This document shows positions 10,758 to 21,738 of a DNA stretch of 64,000 nucleotides, piece by piece (positions within the stretch are counted from its first letter, which is position 1; every line of letters begins with the position of its first letter). The position numbers and the translations under genes are program-made. A model generated the notes under the pieces. That model worked only from the letters and a program-made list of their open reading frames with translations. It was not told the DNA's origin and did not search any database. This stretch comes from Achatina immaculata (Eukaryota > Mollusca > Gastropoda > Stylommatophora > Achatinidae): NCBI GenBank assembly GCA_009760885.1, contig CM019699.1, forward strand, positions 42,854,268 to 42,918,267, given 5' to 3'.

Positions 10758-11831
10758 ATAATTAATCTTTATAGACTACTCAAAGGCATTTGTGTACAAC
10801 ACCAGAAACTTTGGGAATTAATGGAAAAAATGGGATTTCCAACACATTTGATACAATTAACATCACTGCTGTATCTAGACCAACAAGCAGCAGTAAGAAT
10901 AAATGGTGAAACAACAACTTTGTTTGACATAAAACAAGGGGTCCGTCAGGGGTGCATATTGTCACCTTACTTATTTAACTTGTATACTGAAAATAAGAGG
11001 AATGTTAGAGATGATGTAGACAAAGAATATTACAATGCCATAACAATTGAAGGTTATGAAATACCAGAGATTAGATATGCTGATGACACAGTATTACTGT
11101 CCACAACACAAAAAGGAATGGAAAAACTAATTATGTCAGTCCGTAAGAACAGTGAAGAGCAAAACTTCTATCTTAATGCGAAGAAAACTAAATTGATGAC
11201 AACTGATAAAACAAACAAGGCAGCTGATATATGTATCAATGAGGAAAAACTGGAAGAAGTGAAGAGTTTTGAATATCTTGGATCACTGCTAACTAATAAT
11301 GGAGATACAATGAGGGAAATTAAAAGGAGGACATCTATCGCTCTTCAGAAAGTAAAACAAATAAAGAATCTGTGAAGAGGAACAGACAGAACCACAAAAA
11401 AATAAGATTTTTAAGGGCACGCATCTTTCTCATCGCAACATATGCCAATGAGATCTGGACACTTAACAAAACAGCTGAGAAACACATAAATGCCTTTGAA
11501 TATAAATGCTATACAGAAGAATTCTTCAAATATCGTTGTCACAAAGAAGAACAAATATATCCATACTACAAGAACTTAATACTGAAGAAGGCTGGCTAGT
11601 AAAGAGGATTAAAGAGAGAAAACTTGAATATTTTGGACACATTAAACGTTATGATAATCTAGAGAAGATCATCTTGGAAGGGTACAAAATGGGAAAAAGA
11701 AAGACAGGAAGACCAAAGCGAAGATGGCTGCAAGACATTGTTGATAATCTGCAAAAGGAGTGCTGTTAGGGAGGCAAAGTTCCACAAGGGACATGCAAAC
11801 GAATGAATGAATGAATGAATGAATGAATGAA
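10750..11831 (+). mobile_element. RTE-like LINE family B, 5'-truncated copy with (AATG)n tail
   Basis: The copy starts inside the reverse transcriptase and matches the complete family B element at 56377-59315 in the same order: FIDYSKAF-equivalent (10770), QGVRQGCILSPYLFNLYTEN, RYADDTVLLSTTQ (YADD active site), FEYLGSLLTNNGDTMREIKR, then the thumb. The frame is broken by a Trp-to-stop change (TGA at about 11372) and later indels. The tail at about 11800-11830 is a (GAAT)n repeat, as in the other copy. The flanks share ACAGAT, a probable target-site duplication in the surrounding tandem repeat. It is dead on arrival because of truncation. Confidence 0.85.
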
Positions 11832-11879
11832 CAGATGAAAGATGCTACACTGTGATGCAAGCTCAACAACACAAACTTT

Positions 11880-12049
11880 AAAAATCATCTAACACAAAAG
11901 CTTTTATTATATTATTACTATAAGGATTTATGGGATACATAAATAAACTGTTCCTACTGACATGTGAGTATCCATATCCATTGTACATAAAATAAATCAC
12001 TTTAACACTGGATGATCTTGCTTCATTTCTGTAATAGATGCTCATTAGA
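11880..12049. other. No feature seen
   Basis: Short AT-rich spacer between the interrupted repeat and the next minisatellite. Confidence 0.4.
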
Positions 12050-12217
12050 GGATTTTAGATAGTGATAACATTTGTAAATTATCAGCATTTGACTTAAACC
12101 AGACAGTGAAAACATTTGTAAACTATCAGCATTTGACTTAAACTAGACAGTGAAAACATTTGTAAACTATCAGCATTTGACTTAAACTAGACAGTGAAAA
12201 CATTTGTAAATTAACAG
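12050..12217. repeat. 44-bp minisatellite, left part
   Basis: Units of GACAGTGAAAACATTTGTAA then ACTATCAGCATTTGACTTAA(ACTA), period 44 bp. The same array continues at 15419-15612 on the other side of the family A LINE, so the two parts were one array before the insertion. Confidence 0.9.
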
Positions 12218-15200
12218 TCTCTCTCTCTATCTGAACCTTAAGTGCCCAGGGCACATGGGGCTTCCGCAAGGGTTTTCCACAAATGCCTGTCCTTCGCTTT
12301 TTTTTCTGCTCTTGCCCAGGTGAGCCCTCTATTGCTCAACATCCTTTCTGTTGTTCTTCTCCATGTCTCTTTTGGTCTACCCTTACTTCTGTTCCCCTGT
12401 GGTGTCCATCTTAGAGCTATTTTTGGTAGTGAGTTATCAGTCATTCGGAACACATGTCCCAACCATCGCCAGCGTCTTTCCTCAATAATTGTTGTCAGTG
12501 GCTTCATCCGCATTTCTGCCAATAAGATGTTATTTCTTATGGTGTTTGGCCAAAATATTTTTCTAATTCTTCGTAAACATTTAGTCTGGAAAGAATTCAA
12601 CTTGTTTTCTATGGTTTTGGTGATTTTCCAGCATTCACTTCCATAGAGTAGTACACTTAGAACATTACTCTTAAATATCCTGATTTTCATATTTATGCTT
12701 AGTTTTTTTGATTTCCATATATTCTGCAGCATTGCAAAAGCCTGGTTTGCTCTAGTAAGTCTGCTGTTGATGTCCTCTGTGCTGTCTCCATTTTCTACTA
12801 CTCTGCTGCCAAGGTATACAAATTCGTTGACCTCCTCCACTAACTTGCCATCTACTCTGAGTACATTTCTGTTGTTCACATTTTGCTTCATTAACTTTGT
12901 CTTTCCTACGTTGATCTTTAGTCCTATGTTGTTTGCATTCTGAGTTAGCTTGTTTATTTTATCTTGCATATCTTTGTGACTGCTTGATAACAGACAAATG
13001 TCATCCACAAAGTCAAGGTCCTCCAGCACTGTGTCAAGGGTCCATTGTAATCCTCTGCATTTGTCTGATGTTGCCTCCTTCATTAACCAGTCTACTGCCA
13101 AGATAAATAATGTTGGTGATAGTACACATCCCTGTTTCACTCCTGTTTGTGCCCTAAAGCTGCTGGAGGTATGTTCTCCACAGATCACTTTGCACTGAAA
13201 ACCCTCATATAGGGCTTTGATTACATTAACTATTTTATGGGGGAGGCCATGCCATCTTAGGATTTTCCACAGTGCATCTCTGTTGACACTGTCAAAGGCT
13301 TTCTCAAAATCTATGAATAATGCATATGTTGTGCTATGCCACTCATTTGCCTGTTCTAATATTTGTCTAAGTACAAATATGTGGTCTATGCATGATCTTC
13401 CTTTCCTAAATCCTGCCTGCTCTTTCCCAGGTTTTTCCTCAAGTGTTGGTACAATTCTGTTGATGATTATTCTGCAAAATACTTTACTGGTGAGTGGCAG
13501 TAGGGTAATGCCTCTCCAGTTCCTGCAATCTCTGAGGTCACCCTTCTTTGGTAGTTTTACTATAAGCCCAGTTTTCCACTCATCTGGGGCTTTTTCTAGA
13601 TCCCAAGTTTGTTGTAATATCCGGCAAAGTTGTTTTGGTGTTTCTGTTTCTTCTGCTTTCAACATCTCAGCAGTCACTTCATCTTCACCTGGTGCCCTGT
13701 CTGATTTTAGCTTCTTTATTGCCTCCTTTACTTCACTTATTGTTATTGGTCCTGTATTGATGTTTAGTTCCGTTTTTGCTTCAGGTATGTCTATTGTTTG
13801 TGCTGCTTGTGTTCTGTTTAGTAGGGTGTTAAAGTGTTCCCTCCATCTTTCAATTTTTTCTCTTTCTCCACTGACCAGCTGTCCATTTTGTGTCCTTACT
13901 GCACTTTCACATCTTGTGTTGAAGTTACCTGCCATCTGCTTTGTGATTTTATATATGGTTTTCATGTCATTTGTATATGCTGCTTTCTCTGCTGCTTCTG
14001 CTAAGTTGTCATAGTATTGACATTTATCTTGACGGCATGATTCCTTCACTTCTTTGTCTTTTTGCGCATAATTACTTAGAAATTGTTCTTTAAGCCGTTG
14101 TGATTTGGTGTTCAGTAATTTTTTCTTGATTTCTTTTCTTTGCTCTATCTTTTCCCATGTGGTCTTGCTTATCCATTCCTCTTTTCTCCGTTCCTGATAT
14201 CCCAGCACTTCTTTTGCTGTTTCCTGTAGTGTTTTATAGAACTCTAGTATGGACATTTCTGCTTCATCTTGTAGGACACTGAAGCGGTTCTTAAGTACTA
14301 TTGAGAATTCATTTCTTGTTTGCTGGTCTTTCAGTTTTCTTGTATCAAAATGTATCTTTCTGTGTTCTCCGATTTTGGCTTTCCTTAATTTTAATTTTGT
14401 TTTTGTTACCAGAAGGTTGTGATCACTTCCTACATCTGCTCCTTTCCTTGCTCGCACATCTTGTAGCGACCGTTTCCACTTGTTGTTTATCAGTATGTGA
14501 TCGATTTGGTTTTCTGTGGTTTTATCTGGTGACCTCCAAGTCACCTTATGGATGTTTTTGTGTTGGAAAATTGTCCCTCCGATGGTCATCATGTTTTCTT
14601 CACAGAAACTGCACAGTCTTTCTCTGTTTTCGTTTATTTCTCCAGTTCCTTCTCTTCCCATGATTATTCTTCTATCTTCATTTCCTTCACCTACTTTTGC
14701 ATTGAAGTCGCCCAAGATGAGTAGCATATCATGCTTGGGTATTGTTTCTACTGTGGCTTGGAGGCTGTTGTAAAAATCTTCTTTTAATTCCTCTTCAGCT
14801 GCTTCTGTTGGTGCATAACAAACTATAATAGACAGCTTCGTGAATCTTGAGTTGAACCGTGCATATAATAATCTCTCATTTATTGGGGTCCATTTCAGCA
14901 ATGCTCTTGATGCTTCTTTTGTTATAATTAATGCTACTCCTCCTTCATGAAGATCTTCTTTACCTGACCATATTATTGTATCTTCTGTGTGCTGTGTTGT
15001 TAATTTCCTTCTGCCTTGTCCTGTCCATCTTGCTTCTTGTATTCCTAGTATGTCTAGTTTGTATCTGTGCATTTCCTTGATGGTTTGTGCTAGTTTTCCA
15101 GTCTGGTTAAGTGTTCTTACATTCCAGCTGCCTATTTGCATCTTGTGTTTAGGTTCCAGGAGGTCTGCAGTCGGGCTGGGGACTTCCAGTGGCTGGCTTT

Positions 15201-15418
15201 CATCCACAACCTTCATGGGCTCAGTTTCCTGATAAGCATTTCTCCTTCCACCTGCATTTGTTTTTTTCCCTTGCTTCCGTTTCTGTAGCGGTCTGATAGT
15301 TTTTTTACCAGATAGGGTTGCTGGCCCTATGCCGAACCCTCCTTAATCACCTTTTACGATCATGCGTGGTAGGGTACAGTGGTCCTATTCTTTGCAGATC
15401 CTGGGTACCACACGGGGG
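12218..15418 (-). mobile_element. Complete RTE-like LINE family A, inserted in a minisatellite
   Basis: A 3.2-kb element on the minus strand bounded by AAATTAACAG at 12208-12217 and 15419-15428, a 10-bp target-site duplication lying inside the 44-bp minisatellite. The 3' end is a GA-rich (TCTCTC on the + strand) tail, the family A hallmark shared by the copies at 17132 and 22988. One long ORF covers almost the whole element. A full-length body, an intact ORF and an exact target-site duplication indicate a fairly recent insertion. Confidence 0.92.
12238..15216 (-). CDS. RTE-like LINE polyprotein: APE-type endonuclease and reverse transcriptase, 992 aa
   Basis: The product nicks target DNA and copies its own RNA there (target-primed reverse transcription). 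Endonuclease (about 26-268): WNVR with N32, IQEARW with E61, YAP at 134-136, GDFNAK with D170 and N172, QIDH with D239, SDH at 264-266, so all catalytic residues are present. Reverse transcriptase (about 485-780): FIDFEKAFD with D636, TGVKQGCVLSP (691-701), and FVDD at 736-739 where the sister copy has FADD. Then GKTKLM, FVYLGSR and a thumb ending LLYGSECW and WRWLGHV. No frameshift or internal stop is seen. The open frame continues upstream of Met1 to at least 15340 without another Met (reading GPATLSGKK), so the true start may be upstream or non-AUG. The Ala-to-Val change at the active site could lower activity. Otherwise this looks coding-competent. Confidence 0.92.
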   Translation of the reverse strand: MKVVDESQPLEVPSPTADLLEPKHKMQIGSWNVRTLNQTGKLAQTIKEMHRYKLDILGIQEARWTGQGRRKLTTQHTEDTIIWSGKEDLHEGGVALIITKEASRALLKWTPINERLLYARFNSRFTKLSIIVCYAPTEAAEEELKEDFYNSLQATVETIPKHDMLLILGDFNAKVGEGNEDRRIIMGREGTGEINENRERLCSFCEENMMTIGGTIFQHKNIHKVTWRSPDKTTENQIDHILINNKWKRSLQDVRARKGADVGSDHNLLVTKTKLKLRKAKIGEHRKIHFDTRKLKDQQTRNEFSIVLKNRFSVLQDEAEMSILEFYKTLQETAKEVLGYQERRKEEWISKTTWEKIEQRKEIKKKLLNTKSQRLKEQFLSNYAQKDKEVKESCRQDKCQYYDNLAEAAEKAAYTNDMKTIYKITKQMAGNFNTRCESAVRTQNGQLVSGEREKIERWREHFNTLLNRTQAAQTIDIPEAKTELNINTGPITISEVKEAIKKLKSDRAPGEDEVTAEMLKAEETETPKQLCRILQQTWDLEKAPDEWKTGLIVKLPKKGDLRDCRNWRGITLLPLTSKVFCRIIINRIVPTLEEKPGKEQAGFRKGRSCIDHIFVLRQILEQANEWHSTTYALFIDFEKAFDSVNRDALWKILRWHGLPHKIVNVIKALYEGFQCKVICGEHTSSSFRAQTGVKQGCVLSPTLFILAVDWLMKEATSDKCRGLQWTLDTVLEDLDFVDDICLLSSSHKDMQDKINKLTQNANNIGLKINVGKTKLMKQNVNNRNVLRVDGKLVEEVNEFVYLGSRVVENGDSTEDINSRLTRANQAFAMLQNIWKSKKLSINMKIRIFKSNVLSVLLYGSECWKITKTIENKLNSFQTKCLRRIRKIFWPNTIRNNILLAEMRMKPLTTIIEERRWRWLGHVFRMTDNSLPKIALRWTPQGNRSKGRPKETWRRTTERMLSNRGLTWARAEKKAKDRHLWKTLAEAPCALGT

Positions 15419-15612
15419 AAATTAACAGTATTTGATTTAAATTAGACAGTGAAAACATTTTTAAAATTTTAAAATATCAACAATTGCTAGACAATGAAAA
15501 CATTTGTAAAATATCAACACTTGCTAGACAATGAAAACATTTGTAAAATATCAGCACTTGCTAGACAATGAAAACATTTGTAAAATATCAGCACTTGACT
15601 TAGACCATGAAA
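15419..15612. repeat. 44-bp minisatellite, right part
   Basis: Continues the array at 12050-12217, with units shortened to about 42-44 bp (GACAATGAAAACATTTGTAA and ATATCAGCACTTGCTA). Confidence 0.88.
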
Positions 15613-15884
15613 ACATCCTTCCTCTGTCTGCTGATTTTACAAATAAAATTCATTCAGCAAATTTCTTCAATGCACCAGAGATTTGTAATGCATCATGGAT
15701 TTGTGTCAAGTTTGTTATGAGCAGAACAGTTTATGAGTGCTGGAATTCAGGGAATGAAGCATGAAGAAGCAACAAGAGAATGGCTGTTGTACCTCTATCA
15801 GTAAACATTCACAGGTTAAATAAGCAAATTTGTTGAACAGAAAACTATTGTTTTCAGAAAAGTCTTGGTTTTATAAAGCAGCTC
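15613..15884. other. Short spacer, no gene recognised
   Basis: Unique-looking sequence between two arrays. An ORF here runs out of the minisatellite and has no similarity I recognise. Confidence 0.35.
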
Positions 15885-16290
15885 TTACACTCATAGAGTG
15901 GCCCAAGATGTGGCCCAACCACTCATACAGTGGCCCAAGATCTGCCTCACTCATCCATAAAGTGGCCCAAGATGTGACTCACTCACTCATATAGTGGTCC
16001 AAGATCTGCTCACTCAACCATAAAGTGGCCCATGATGTGGCTCACTTACTCATAAATTGACACTATGTCCTGGCTCACCTACCCAGGTGAGCACTGTGAT
16101 CTGGTTCACCCATCCATAAAATGGCCCAAGACCTGGTTCACCCATCCATAAAGTGACCCAGGACCTGGTTAACCCACCCATAATGAGGCCCAAGACCTGG
16201 TTTACCAACCCATAAAGTGGACACTATGATCTGGTTCATCCACCAATAAAACAGCCTTAAAACCTGGATTACCCATCAATTAAAAACACA
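15885..16290. repeat. Diverged tandem repeat of about 32 bp
   Basis: Imperfect units containing CATAAAGTGGCCCAAGA and CTGGTTCACCCA, roughly a dozen. They are clearly older than the next array because units differ at many positions. Confidence 0.75.
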
Positions 16291-17131
16291 TTTATCTGGA
16301 TCTCCCACCAACAGTGACCCAAGCAGTAAAAACACATTTATCTAGATCTCCCACCAATAGTGACCCAAGCAATAAAAACACATTTATCTAGATCTCCCAC
16401 CAATAGTGACCCAAGCAATAACAACACATTTATCTGGATCTCCCACCAATAGTGACCCAAGCAATAACAACACATTTATCTGGATCTCCCACCAACAGTG
16501 ACCCAAGCAGTAAAAACACATTTATCTAGATCTCCCACCAATAGTGACCCAAGCAATAAAAACACATTTATCTAGATCTCCCACCAATAGTGACCCAAGC
16601 AATAAAAACACATTTATCTAGATCTCCCACCAATAGTGACCCAAGCAATAACAACACATTTATCTGGATCTCCCACCAATAGTGACCCAAGCAATAAAAA
16701 CACATTTATCTGGATCTCCCACCAACAGTGACCCAAGCAGTAAAAACACATTTATCTAGATCTCCCACCAATAGTGACACAAGCAATAAAAACACATTTA
16801 TCTGGATCTCCCACCAATAGTGACACAAGCAAAAAAAACACATTTATCTAGATCTCCCACCAACAGTGACCCAAGCAGTAAAAACACATTTATCTAGATC
16901 TCCCACCAATAGTGACACAAGCAATAAAAACACATTTATCTAGATCTCCCACCAATAGTGACCCAAGCAATAACAACACATTTATCTAGATCTCCCACCA
17001 ATAGTGACACAAGCAAAAAAAACACATTTATCTGGATCTCCCACCAACAGTGACCCAAGCAATAAAAACACATTTATCTGGATCTCCAACCAACAGTGAC
17101 CCAAGCAATAAAAACACATTTATCTAGATCT
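16291..17131. repeat. 46-bp minisatellite, left part
   Basis: About 18 units of AATAAAAACACATTTATCTA / GATCTCCCACCAATAGTGAC / CCAAGC. Variants (CAACAG versus CAATAG, TCTAGATC versus TCTGGATC) alternate, suggesting higher-order duplication. Each TCTAGATC variant contains the palindrome AGATCTAGATCT or a close relative, which served as target for the LINE that follows. Confidence 0.95.
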
Positions 17132-18802
17132 GTGTTGAAGTCTGGTCAGTGGAGAAAGAGAAAAAAAATTGAAAGATGGAGGGAACACTTTAACACCCTA
17201 CTAAACAGAACACAAGCAGCACAAACAATAGACATACCTGAAGCAAAAACGGAACTAAACATCAATACAGGACCAATAACAATAAGTGAAGTAAAGGAGG
17301 CGATAAAGAAGCTAAAATCAGACAGGGCATCAGGTGAAGATGAAGTGACTGCTGAGATGTTGAAAGCAGAAGAAACAGAAACACCAAAACAACTTTGCCG
17401 GATATTACAACAAATTTGGGATCTAGAAAAAGCCCCAGATGAGTGGAAAACTGGGCTTATAGTAAAACTACCAAAGAAGGGTGACCTCAGAGATTGCAGG
17501 AACTGGAGAGGCATTACCCTACTGCCACTCACCAGTAAAGTATTTTGCAGAATAATCATCAACAGAATTGTACCAACACTTGAGGAAAAACTTGGGAAAG
17601 AGCAGGCAGGATTTAGGAAAGGAAGATCATGCATAGACCACATATTTGTGCTTAGACAAATATTAGAACAGGCAAATGAGTGGCATAGCACAACATATGC
17701 ATTATTCATAGATTTTGAGAAAGCCTTTGACAGTGTCAACAGAGATGCACTGTGGAAAATCCTAAGATGGCATGGCCTCCCCCACAAGATAGTAAATGTA
17801 ATCAAAGCCCTATATGAGGGTTTTCAGTGCAAAGTGATCTGTGGAGAACATACCTCCAGCAGCTTTAGGGCACAAACAGGAGTGAAACAGGGATGTGTAC
17901 TATCACCAACATTATTTATCTTGGCAGTAGACTGGTTAATGAAGGAGGCAACATCAGACAAATGCAGAGGATTACAATGGACCCTTGACACAGTGCTGGA
18001 GGACCTTGACTTTGCGGACGACATTTGTCTATTATCAAGCAGTCACAAAGATATGCAAGATAAAATAAACAAGCTAACTCAGAATGCAAACAACATAGGA
18101 CTAAAGATCAACGTAGGAAAGACAAAGTTAATGAAGCAAAATGTGAACAACAGAAATGTACTCAGAGTAGATAGCAAGTTAGTGGAGGAGGTCAACGAAT
18201 TTGTATACCTTGGCAGCAGAGTAGTAGAAAATGGAGACAGCACAGAGGACATCAACAGTAGACTTACTAGAGCAAACCAGGCTTTTGCAGTGCTGCAGAC
18301 TATATGGAAATCAAAAAAACTAAGCATAAATATGAAAATCAGGATATTTAAGAGTAATGTTCTAAGTGTACTACTCTATGGAAGTGAATGCTGGAAAATC
18401 ACCAAAACCATAGAAAACAAGTTGAATTCTTTCCAGACTAAATGTTTACGAAGAATTAGAAAAATATTTTGGCCAAAAACCATAAGAAATAACATCTTAT
18501 TGGCAGAAATGCAGATGAAACCACTGACAACAATTATTGAGGAAAGACGCTGGCGATGGTTGGGACATGTGCTCCGACTGACTGAAAACTCACTACCAAA
18601 AATAGCACTAAGATGGACACCACAGGGGAACAGAAGTAAGGGTAGACCAAAAGAGACATGGAGAAGAACAACAGAAAGGATGTTGAGCAAGAGGGCTCAC
18701 CTGGGCAAGAGCAGAAAAAAAGGCGAAGGACAGGCATTTGTGGAAAACCCTTGCGGAAGCCCCATGTGCCCTGGGCACTTAAGGTTCAGGGAGAGAGAGA
18801 GA
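17132..18802 (+). mobile_element. RTE-like LINE family A, 5'-truncated copy inside the 46-bp array
   Basis: Flanked by TCTAGATCT at 17123-17131 and 18803-18811, a target-site duplication within the minisatellite. The body starts in the linker before the reverse transcriptase (IERWREHFNTLLNRTQ) and is open to the end of the LINE: LKSDRASGEDEVTAEM, FIDFEKAFDSV, GVKQGCVLSP, FADDICLL, then the thumb to RWLGHVLRL. The ORF also picks up repeat codons on both sides (17096-18868), which are not part of the LINE protein. It lacks the endonuclease, so it cannot move by itself. The 3' tail is GAGAGAGAGA. Conceptual identity to the copy at 12238 is very high, with only a few substitutions such as FADD against FVDD. 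Confidence 0.92.
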
Positions 18803-19095
18803 TCTAGATCTCCCACCAACAGTGACCCAAGCAATAAAAACACGTTTATCTGGATCTCCCACCAATAGTGACCAAAGCAATACAAACACATTTATCTGGA
18901 TCTCCCACCAACAGTGACCCAAGCAATAAAAACACATTTATCTGGATCTCCCACCAACAGTGACCCAAGCAATAAAAACATTTATCTAGATCTCCCACCA
19001 ACAGTGACCCAAGCAATAAAAACACATTTATCTGGATCTCCCACCAACAGTGACCCAAGCAATAAAAACATATTTATCTGGATCACCCAAGTGTT
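18803..19095. repeat. 46-bp minisatellite, right part
   Basis: Six more units of the array at 16291-17131, resuming immediately after the LINE tail. Confidence 0.93.
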
Positions 19096-20325
19096 CCAGT
19101 GAGTGGATTATCACCAGTAAACTGACCCTGCGACTTGGTCAGACTGTAACAAGAGATGTCGAGCGTGAAAAACGAAAAAGAAAAAAAAACATTGAGAAAT
19201 TTCAATTTTTGGTGATGTAGATAGGGGTATGAGCATGGCCTGTGACCTGACCACTGTTCTTGAATGTATCCCAAGAAGACATCGATATATTAGATGACTG
19301 GAGAAGAGTTAGAAGGTTATTTCAGACATTATTTTAGTGATAATGCAACATAGAATCACAATACGACATCAACAGGTAGATCTTCGCATCTCAGATGGTA
19401 CATAGTGCATCTCTAGACCTATCCGATGGACACAGTCATTGTCTAAAAACATCATATTACTTCTTTTTTCCAAAAAAAAAATTCTGCATTTATGAAATCT
19501 TAATATATATTCAGTTATTTTGAAACATAATACGTACACTTTTCACAAGGAAAAAAACTGTTTCATTCACTTTTACTATATGCCCTTATACAGATCAAGA
19601 CCCGCGCTTTTAATCCGGCACTAAACTGAGCGTCCGCGTTTCTTCCTGAGGCACGGAAAGAGTTTCTCCACTGAATATAAAGTTTTCTAATTTCATTGAA
19701 TATCAATTTTCTATCAAATTTCGGATGAATATTAGGCTTTCTATTTTCACAGCATGACGAGAAATATATTAGTTTCTTCATCTCGGTCACCAGGTTGGAG
19801 AGTTTGTATAGAACTTAGATCCGTCCTGAGAGATTTCACAAAAAGTCCCAAAACCAACTGGATGTATGTGTTTTCACTGCAGCAACAGACAATTAGACCG
19901 TCAACGAAATGCACCAAGCCTAACTCCCTAATCTGTGCTGAGCTAGAATAAACTTAGGAAAATTCTCAAGAAATGGAAAGATAGGAGATGAAAAGATTAA
20001 GTCACCATCTAGCACCAAGGAGTAAATAAATAATGTATTTGTTTCGTTATCTCAGTTACCAGAACTACGGGTAAGTGTAAACATTTTGTCTGCGACCACG
20101 TATCACTTCCGCTACAAGGGGAAAAAACTCTGAAAGTTTTAGCAGACGTTTGACGTTCCATGGGTGGTGGAGCCAGTTAAACATACACAGTCAGCTATGA
20201 GGATTTTAACAATTTCAGATTTACTTCCCACATGTACCGATGATATAGCGTGTTTAGGCAAGCGTATGACATATCTACTTCCACTTTTGTGAAACCGTTT
20301 GATGTCTACTGCCAGTTAGTTGTGT
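19096..20325. other. Largely unique sequence, richer in CpG than its surroundings
   Basis: No tandem repeat and no transposon motif is visible. Unlike the rest of the window it has repeated CpGs (for example CCCGCG at about 19601 and GAGCGTCCGCG at about 19629, then several between 20090 and 20160). It lies 2.2 to 3.4 kb upstream of the first GPR180-like coding exon. It could hold a promoter or 5' non-coding exon, but I see no TATA box or firm exon. ORFs of 65-75 codons here have no recognisable content. Confidence 0.3.
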
Positions 20326-20329
20326 GACT

Positions 20330-21180
20330 TTATCTGTGTCTGATTCAGTGTCTTGTGTGACTTTATCCATGTCTGATCCAGTGTCTTGTGTGATTTTTTC
20401 CAAGTGTGATCCAGTGTCCTGTGTATTTTATCCATGTGTCACTCAGCGTTTTATGTGGCTTTATCCATGTGTCACTCGGTATCTTGTGTAATTTTATATC
20501 TGATCCGGTCTTTTGTGTGGCTTTATCCATGTCTGACGGATCCAGTGTTTTGTGTGGCTTTATCCATGTGTCACCCAGTGTCTTGAGTGACTTTGTGTCA
20601 CCTGGTATCTTGGGTGGCGTTATCCATGTCTGATCCAGTGTTTTGTGAGGCTTTATCCATGTGTGATCCAATGTTTTGTGAGGCTTTATCCATGTGTGAT
20701 CCAATGTTTTGTGAGGCTTTATTCATGTGTGATCCAATGTTTTGTGAGGTTTTATCCATGTGTGATCCAATGTTTTATGTGGCTTTATTCATGTGTGATC
20801 CAATGTTTTGTGAGGGTATATCCATGTGTGATCCAATGTTTTATGTGGCTTTATCCATGTGTGATCCAATGTTTTGTATGGCTTTATCCATGTGTGATCC
20901 AATGTTTTGTGAGGCTTTATCCATGTGTGATCCAGTGTTTTGTATGGCTTTATCCATGTGTGATCCAGTGTCTTGTATGGCTTTATCCATGTGTGATCCA
21001 GTGTTTTGTATGGCTTTATCCATGTGTGATCCAGTGTCTTGTATGGCTTTATCCATGTGTGATCCAGTGTCTTGTATGGCTTTATCTATGTGTGATCCAG
21101 TGTTTTGTATGGCTTTATCCATGTGTGATCCAGTGTTTTGTATGGCTTTATCCATGTGTGATCCAGTGTCTTGTTTGCTT
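20330..21180. repeat. 33-bp minisatellite
   Basis: About 25 units of GTGTGATCCAGTGTTTTGTA / TGGCTTTATCCAT. The left third is diverged and the right two thirds nearly perfect. 33 is a multiple of three, and several frames lack stops, so ORFs of 188-218 codons arise on the + strand with 11-residue repeats. These are not credible proteins. Confidence 0.95.
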
Positions 21181-21349
21181 GTATGGGTATCTGGTCAAGT
21201 GGCTTGTTTAATGTACAGAAGTGTGACAAGTCATGATCATTGACCGTTGTGCTTGAGGCTCATCTCCTTCATTTAACACTTGCATGACCACATAAGATTT
21301 TGTATGTACCAAAACAGTCTTGATTTAATACTTGCTTTATCATCTGTTG

Positions 21350-21540
21350 ATGCCCGACTACATCTTTACACATCCTTTATCTGCAGATTTCTGTTGTTTT
21401 AGTGATTTCTGGCTGCATCGACACACCCTTTACCTGCAGATATTTGTTGTTTTAATGATTTCTGGCTACATCTTGATACATCCTTTATCTGCAAATTTCT
21501 GTTGTTTTGTTGATTCCTGGGTACATATTGGTACATCTTG
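21350..21540. repeat. Diverged repeat of about 56 bp, three copies
   Basis: Three units containing ACACATCCTTTATCTGCAGA and TTTCTGTTGTTTTAGTGATT, each with substitutions. Confidence 0.75.
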
Positions 21541-21738
21541 TATCAGCATATCTCTCTTATTTTATTATGATGTCCTTTGTCCAGATTGGTTATGGTTATC
21601 AGCATCAAGCTTGTTAAGTCATTATGTTGTTATGTTCATATTCAACTTTTTAAATTCTTATTTTTAAAAAAAATGGAATAACTTGATTGATCTGAATTGT
21701 CCTGATGTATGGAGTTCATGAATAATTTTCTCCAGTGA

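Noticed and set aside
13217..14014. Long ORFs antisense to LINE coding regions (also at 17146-17805, 12238-15232 and 22978-25421)
   Set aside because: Shadows of the LINE ORF on the other strand: no independent motifs, and they recur in every copy.
19563..19951. ORFs of 65-75 codons on both strands in the unique stretch
   Set aside because: No recognisable domain, no good start or splice context; length expected by chance.
20587..21243. Open frames of 188-218 codons in the 33-bp array
   Set aside because: The period is a multiple of three and the unit lacks stops in several frames. All frames give simple 11-residue repeats with no start context or flanking exon.
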